From contig JALIRH010000004.1 of the NCBI GenBank assembly GCA_023055505.1, positions 35,221,502 to 35,285,501 on the forward strand: a stretch of DNA of 64,000 bases. Reading direction: 5' to 3'. This document shows, one piece after another, positions 61,533 through 64,000 of the stretch. The stretch's first letter is position 1. Every line of letters starts with the position of its first letter. The position numbers were made by a program, and so were the translations under genes. Source of the DNA: Callipepla californica brunnescens (Eukaryota; Chordata; Aves; Galliformes; Odontophoridae). The notes beneath the pieces were generated by a model. It saw nothing but the letters and a program-made list of their open reading frames with translations, searched no databases and was not told where the DNA came from.

Positions 61533-64000
61533 CAAAAATTAAACTAAATTTTATTGATTTTAATTGTTTGAAGGTTTTTTTATTTGTTTATTTGTTAGGT
61601 AATAGGGCTATGGAGTGATCTTTTTTTTTTTTTTTTTTTTTTTTTTCTGATTATAGTAGTAATCAGAGAAACAGAATGTCCGCATTCCTGAAACTTGGGC
61701 TGATGTGCTGTCTGCAAAACTTTCATTTACACAAAGGGATGTATTTAAATTAAGATCAAGAAATCTCAGTGTAGATATCTAGAGGAATTGCCTGTAGAGC
61801 TACTCAATAAATTCTGGGATCCTGAAGAGCTGTTTTGTTAAACAGTATTAGATAACCTATCTCAGAGTAAGTTGAATCACTCCATAGCTGCTTTTAACCA
61901 TGCTGTTTAGATCTTCCCAGACCATAAGTGATCCTGAGATGCTGAGTTTATGTGTGGAAATCTATCTATAGTGAATTTTACATAAACTGACATTGTTCCA
62001 AAGATCTTGCAATAACAGGAAATCTACTTCTTCCCTGGAAGTTAAGGTAGCAATACTGTCTTGTAGTTACTTTATTTTTATTCCTTAATTATTAGTCTCT
62101 TCCATAATCTTAAAGTCTATCTAACTCATAAAATATAAGATGGCATATCCACAGATGAGACCAGTTGACCATCCAAAGGGGTATAATTTAATGTATTTTT
62201 ATTTTATACATTGTTATTTTCTTGTAAATAAGGTACATATGCTTGTATGAAATTTTGTTTTCTTATTTAATTGTGTATATACATGATCAACGTACAATAA
62301 TGTCATCAAAGGTAATTCTGTGTATGAGTTTTAAAATCTGTCAGTTCAAATTCATTAAAGCCTGTTTGAATCTCAGAACAAGGATAAACTAAAGAACTTG
62401 CAGGAAAGAAACAATGTTTTAGAAAGAAACAGTATCAGCCTGTGTTTATTAGAAATATGGTTGGGTAAACAGTTGGTTCATGTTGATAATTCAGCTTATT
62501 TTGATATTAGAATTATATGGGTTTATATTGGGAAACATGCAACATGTAAACCTGTGTTAGTTTGTTGTTTGCTGTCTGGGGCATCTCAAAAAGAAAATTG
62601 AATCTGTATAAGCCAAAACTGCTGACCTAATCTGAGCAATTGAAAAGCATCCTGCAAAGCTGCATTCTATTTCACTGGTTGGCACTGACTGCTGAAATAG
62701 AAATTTTCATATATGATCTCTGGAGCTGTGTTAATAATTAATGCAGTAGAGGACATGGATGTTTGATATAATGTGCTGGCAAGCTATTGCTGCTACAAAT
62801 GAAAACCACAGGAGATGTGCCTCGAATACAGTTGTATTCAATGAAATGTTAAGTACACAGGCAAAGAATGGCTAAACATTTATGTCTAGACACTTGTTGA
62901 CTACTACTAGTTGACTACACTTCCTCTGTATATCAAATTATTTTTTTCAAACTAATTAAAAGTACATAACAGATTTTCTTGGTTGCATAAATAATACTGA
63001 GAAATCATAGAGTTTTATAAATTAAACTATAGTCCCAGACAAAGCTTGGTAAGGAAATTAAGAAGTCTGAAATTGGTGAGGTGCTGAATAGAATGGAGTA
63101 AATAAGACATAGATCCTTATACCAAATAAAGGTAATAAAATATTGGCTGTTCATCAGGTAACACCTGTTCATAGAGTATGTGGGAGAAGGCTTAGGCTTT
63201 TTGAATTAGAAATTATACTACACTTTGCATGCACAACGGAAACAACGGAAACAGTTAAAGTGTTATAATCTATTTTCATTATTGTGCTCTCTAATTCTGA
63301 GGTGCCTGAAATATTGTGTTCTTTGTCACAAAGTTTTTCTAGTGCTGTACTTCAAAAGAAATCTCTAGTTGTCAATTACATCTTTGTAGTTTCTTTTACA
63401 AATAAAATAACCAAACCTTCTGTCAAATTTGCTAGATTTTTTATTTTCTTATACATGTTAGTATTTACCAGGTGTGAAACAAGCTTGCACCTAGCCAAAG
63501 TTATAACATTGATCCTTTTGGTCCTTTTTTGTGTTCCTGTTTACAAAGTCTATGCTGTATGTAGGCATTTCTCTAGTTACAAGAATTTGCTATATTTTAA
63601 AAGGTTTGAGTTGTGTGCTTTTGAAGGTATGGTTGCAAATTCACTTTTAGACTTCAGGGCATTTATACTTCCAGATGTAGAATTTCAGTATTGATTTTTA
63701 AATTACTTTTCCTTAGAAACTCAAAATTATCACTAAAAGTATTTCAAAAATTTTACTGAGATAATAAAAAATGTTTAATTTTGTATGTACTTATGAATGT
63801 TTAAAATATCACCAATAAAAATATGAAAAATCAACATTCATAAACTGACTAAAGGAAAATAAATGCCTGAAATATCACTCCATTTTCTACTAGAAGGTTG
63901 AAAAAATATTTTAAGTTTGATATACTTGTGTGAGATGACAAGTGAGTTACAAAAATTGATTGTGGTTTTTTTTTTTTTGTCTTCTGTGTTTGTATGGTGA
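61533..64000. other. Gene-free DNA with the longest open frame
   Basis: The longest open frame of the window, 136 codons at 63284-63694 on the plus strand, lies here. It is rich in Phe, Leu and Val and has one hydrophobic stretch near 63500, with no recognisable domain or splice context. I treat it as chance. The block 62630-62835 resembles a conserved non-coding element. Confidence 0.5.
61621..61646. repeat. Poly(T), 26 nt
   Basis: A pure T run about 90 bases beyond the CR1 pair at 60.5-61.5 kb. No retroposed body is recognised. Confidence 0.95.

Noticed and set aside
63284..63694. Longest open frame, 136 codons, with a hydrophobic segment
   Set aside because: At roughly one-third GC about one frame of this size is expected by chance in 64 kb on two strands. 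No domain, splice signals or sensible amino-acid balance are seen.

Overview
The window looks like an AT-rich, gene-poor stretch of a bird nuclear genome, most likely a galliform such as chicken. The evidence is the repeats. There are a dozen fragments of the CR1 non-LTR retrotransposon, with the avian 3' ends that read like 'gaatcatagaatc' when inverted. There are three short mariner elements matching the chicken Galluhop/Mariner1_GG family as I remember it, and pieces of avian ERV-L type LTRs. I see no Alu, L1, B1/B2 or other mammalian repeats, no bacterial gene structure, no tRNA or rRNA gene, and no CRISPR array.

I found no intact protein-coding gene and no exon I can assign to a known gene. 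The open frames are short (the longest is 136 codons) and low-complexity, or they lie antisense to repeats. Their number and length are about what chance gives at roughly one-third GC (my rough estimate). The one gene-derived sequence is a dead, intronless copy of the small GTPase RAB35 at about 6396-6865 on the plus strand. It has two in-frame stops and damaged GTP-binding motifs.

Layout: 1-4.2 kb is repeat-poor. CR1 pieces lie at 4.3, 5.4 and 9.0 kb, with the RAB35 pseudogene between them. A cluster of three CR1 copies spans 13.1-14.6 kb. An ERV-L type LTR fragment is at 18.0 kb, followed by a homeodomain-motif-rich block at 18.3-18.5 kb. One copy of a two-copy LTR-like repeat is at 20.8 kb and the other at 37.6 kb. 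Mariner elements lie at 22.5-23.1, 45.2-45.9 (with a nested LTR piece) and 53.0-53.6 kb. A solo ERV-L type LTR is at 26.7-27.2 kb. CR1 with reverse-transcriptase remnants lies at 33.9-34.5 and 60.5-61.5 kb. Unclassified LTR-like blocks are at 39.7-39.96 and 55.7-56.1 kb. The rest is single-copy AT-rich DNA with homopolymer tracts and microsatellites.

No genes work together here and I saw no previously undescribed system. The points most worth checking are the RAB35 retrocopy (such copies are scarce in birds), the related internally deleted mariner copies, the unclassified LTR-like repeats, and a few blocks that resemble conserved non-coding elements.
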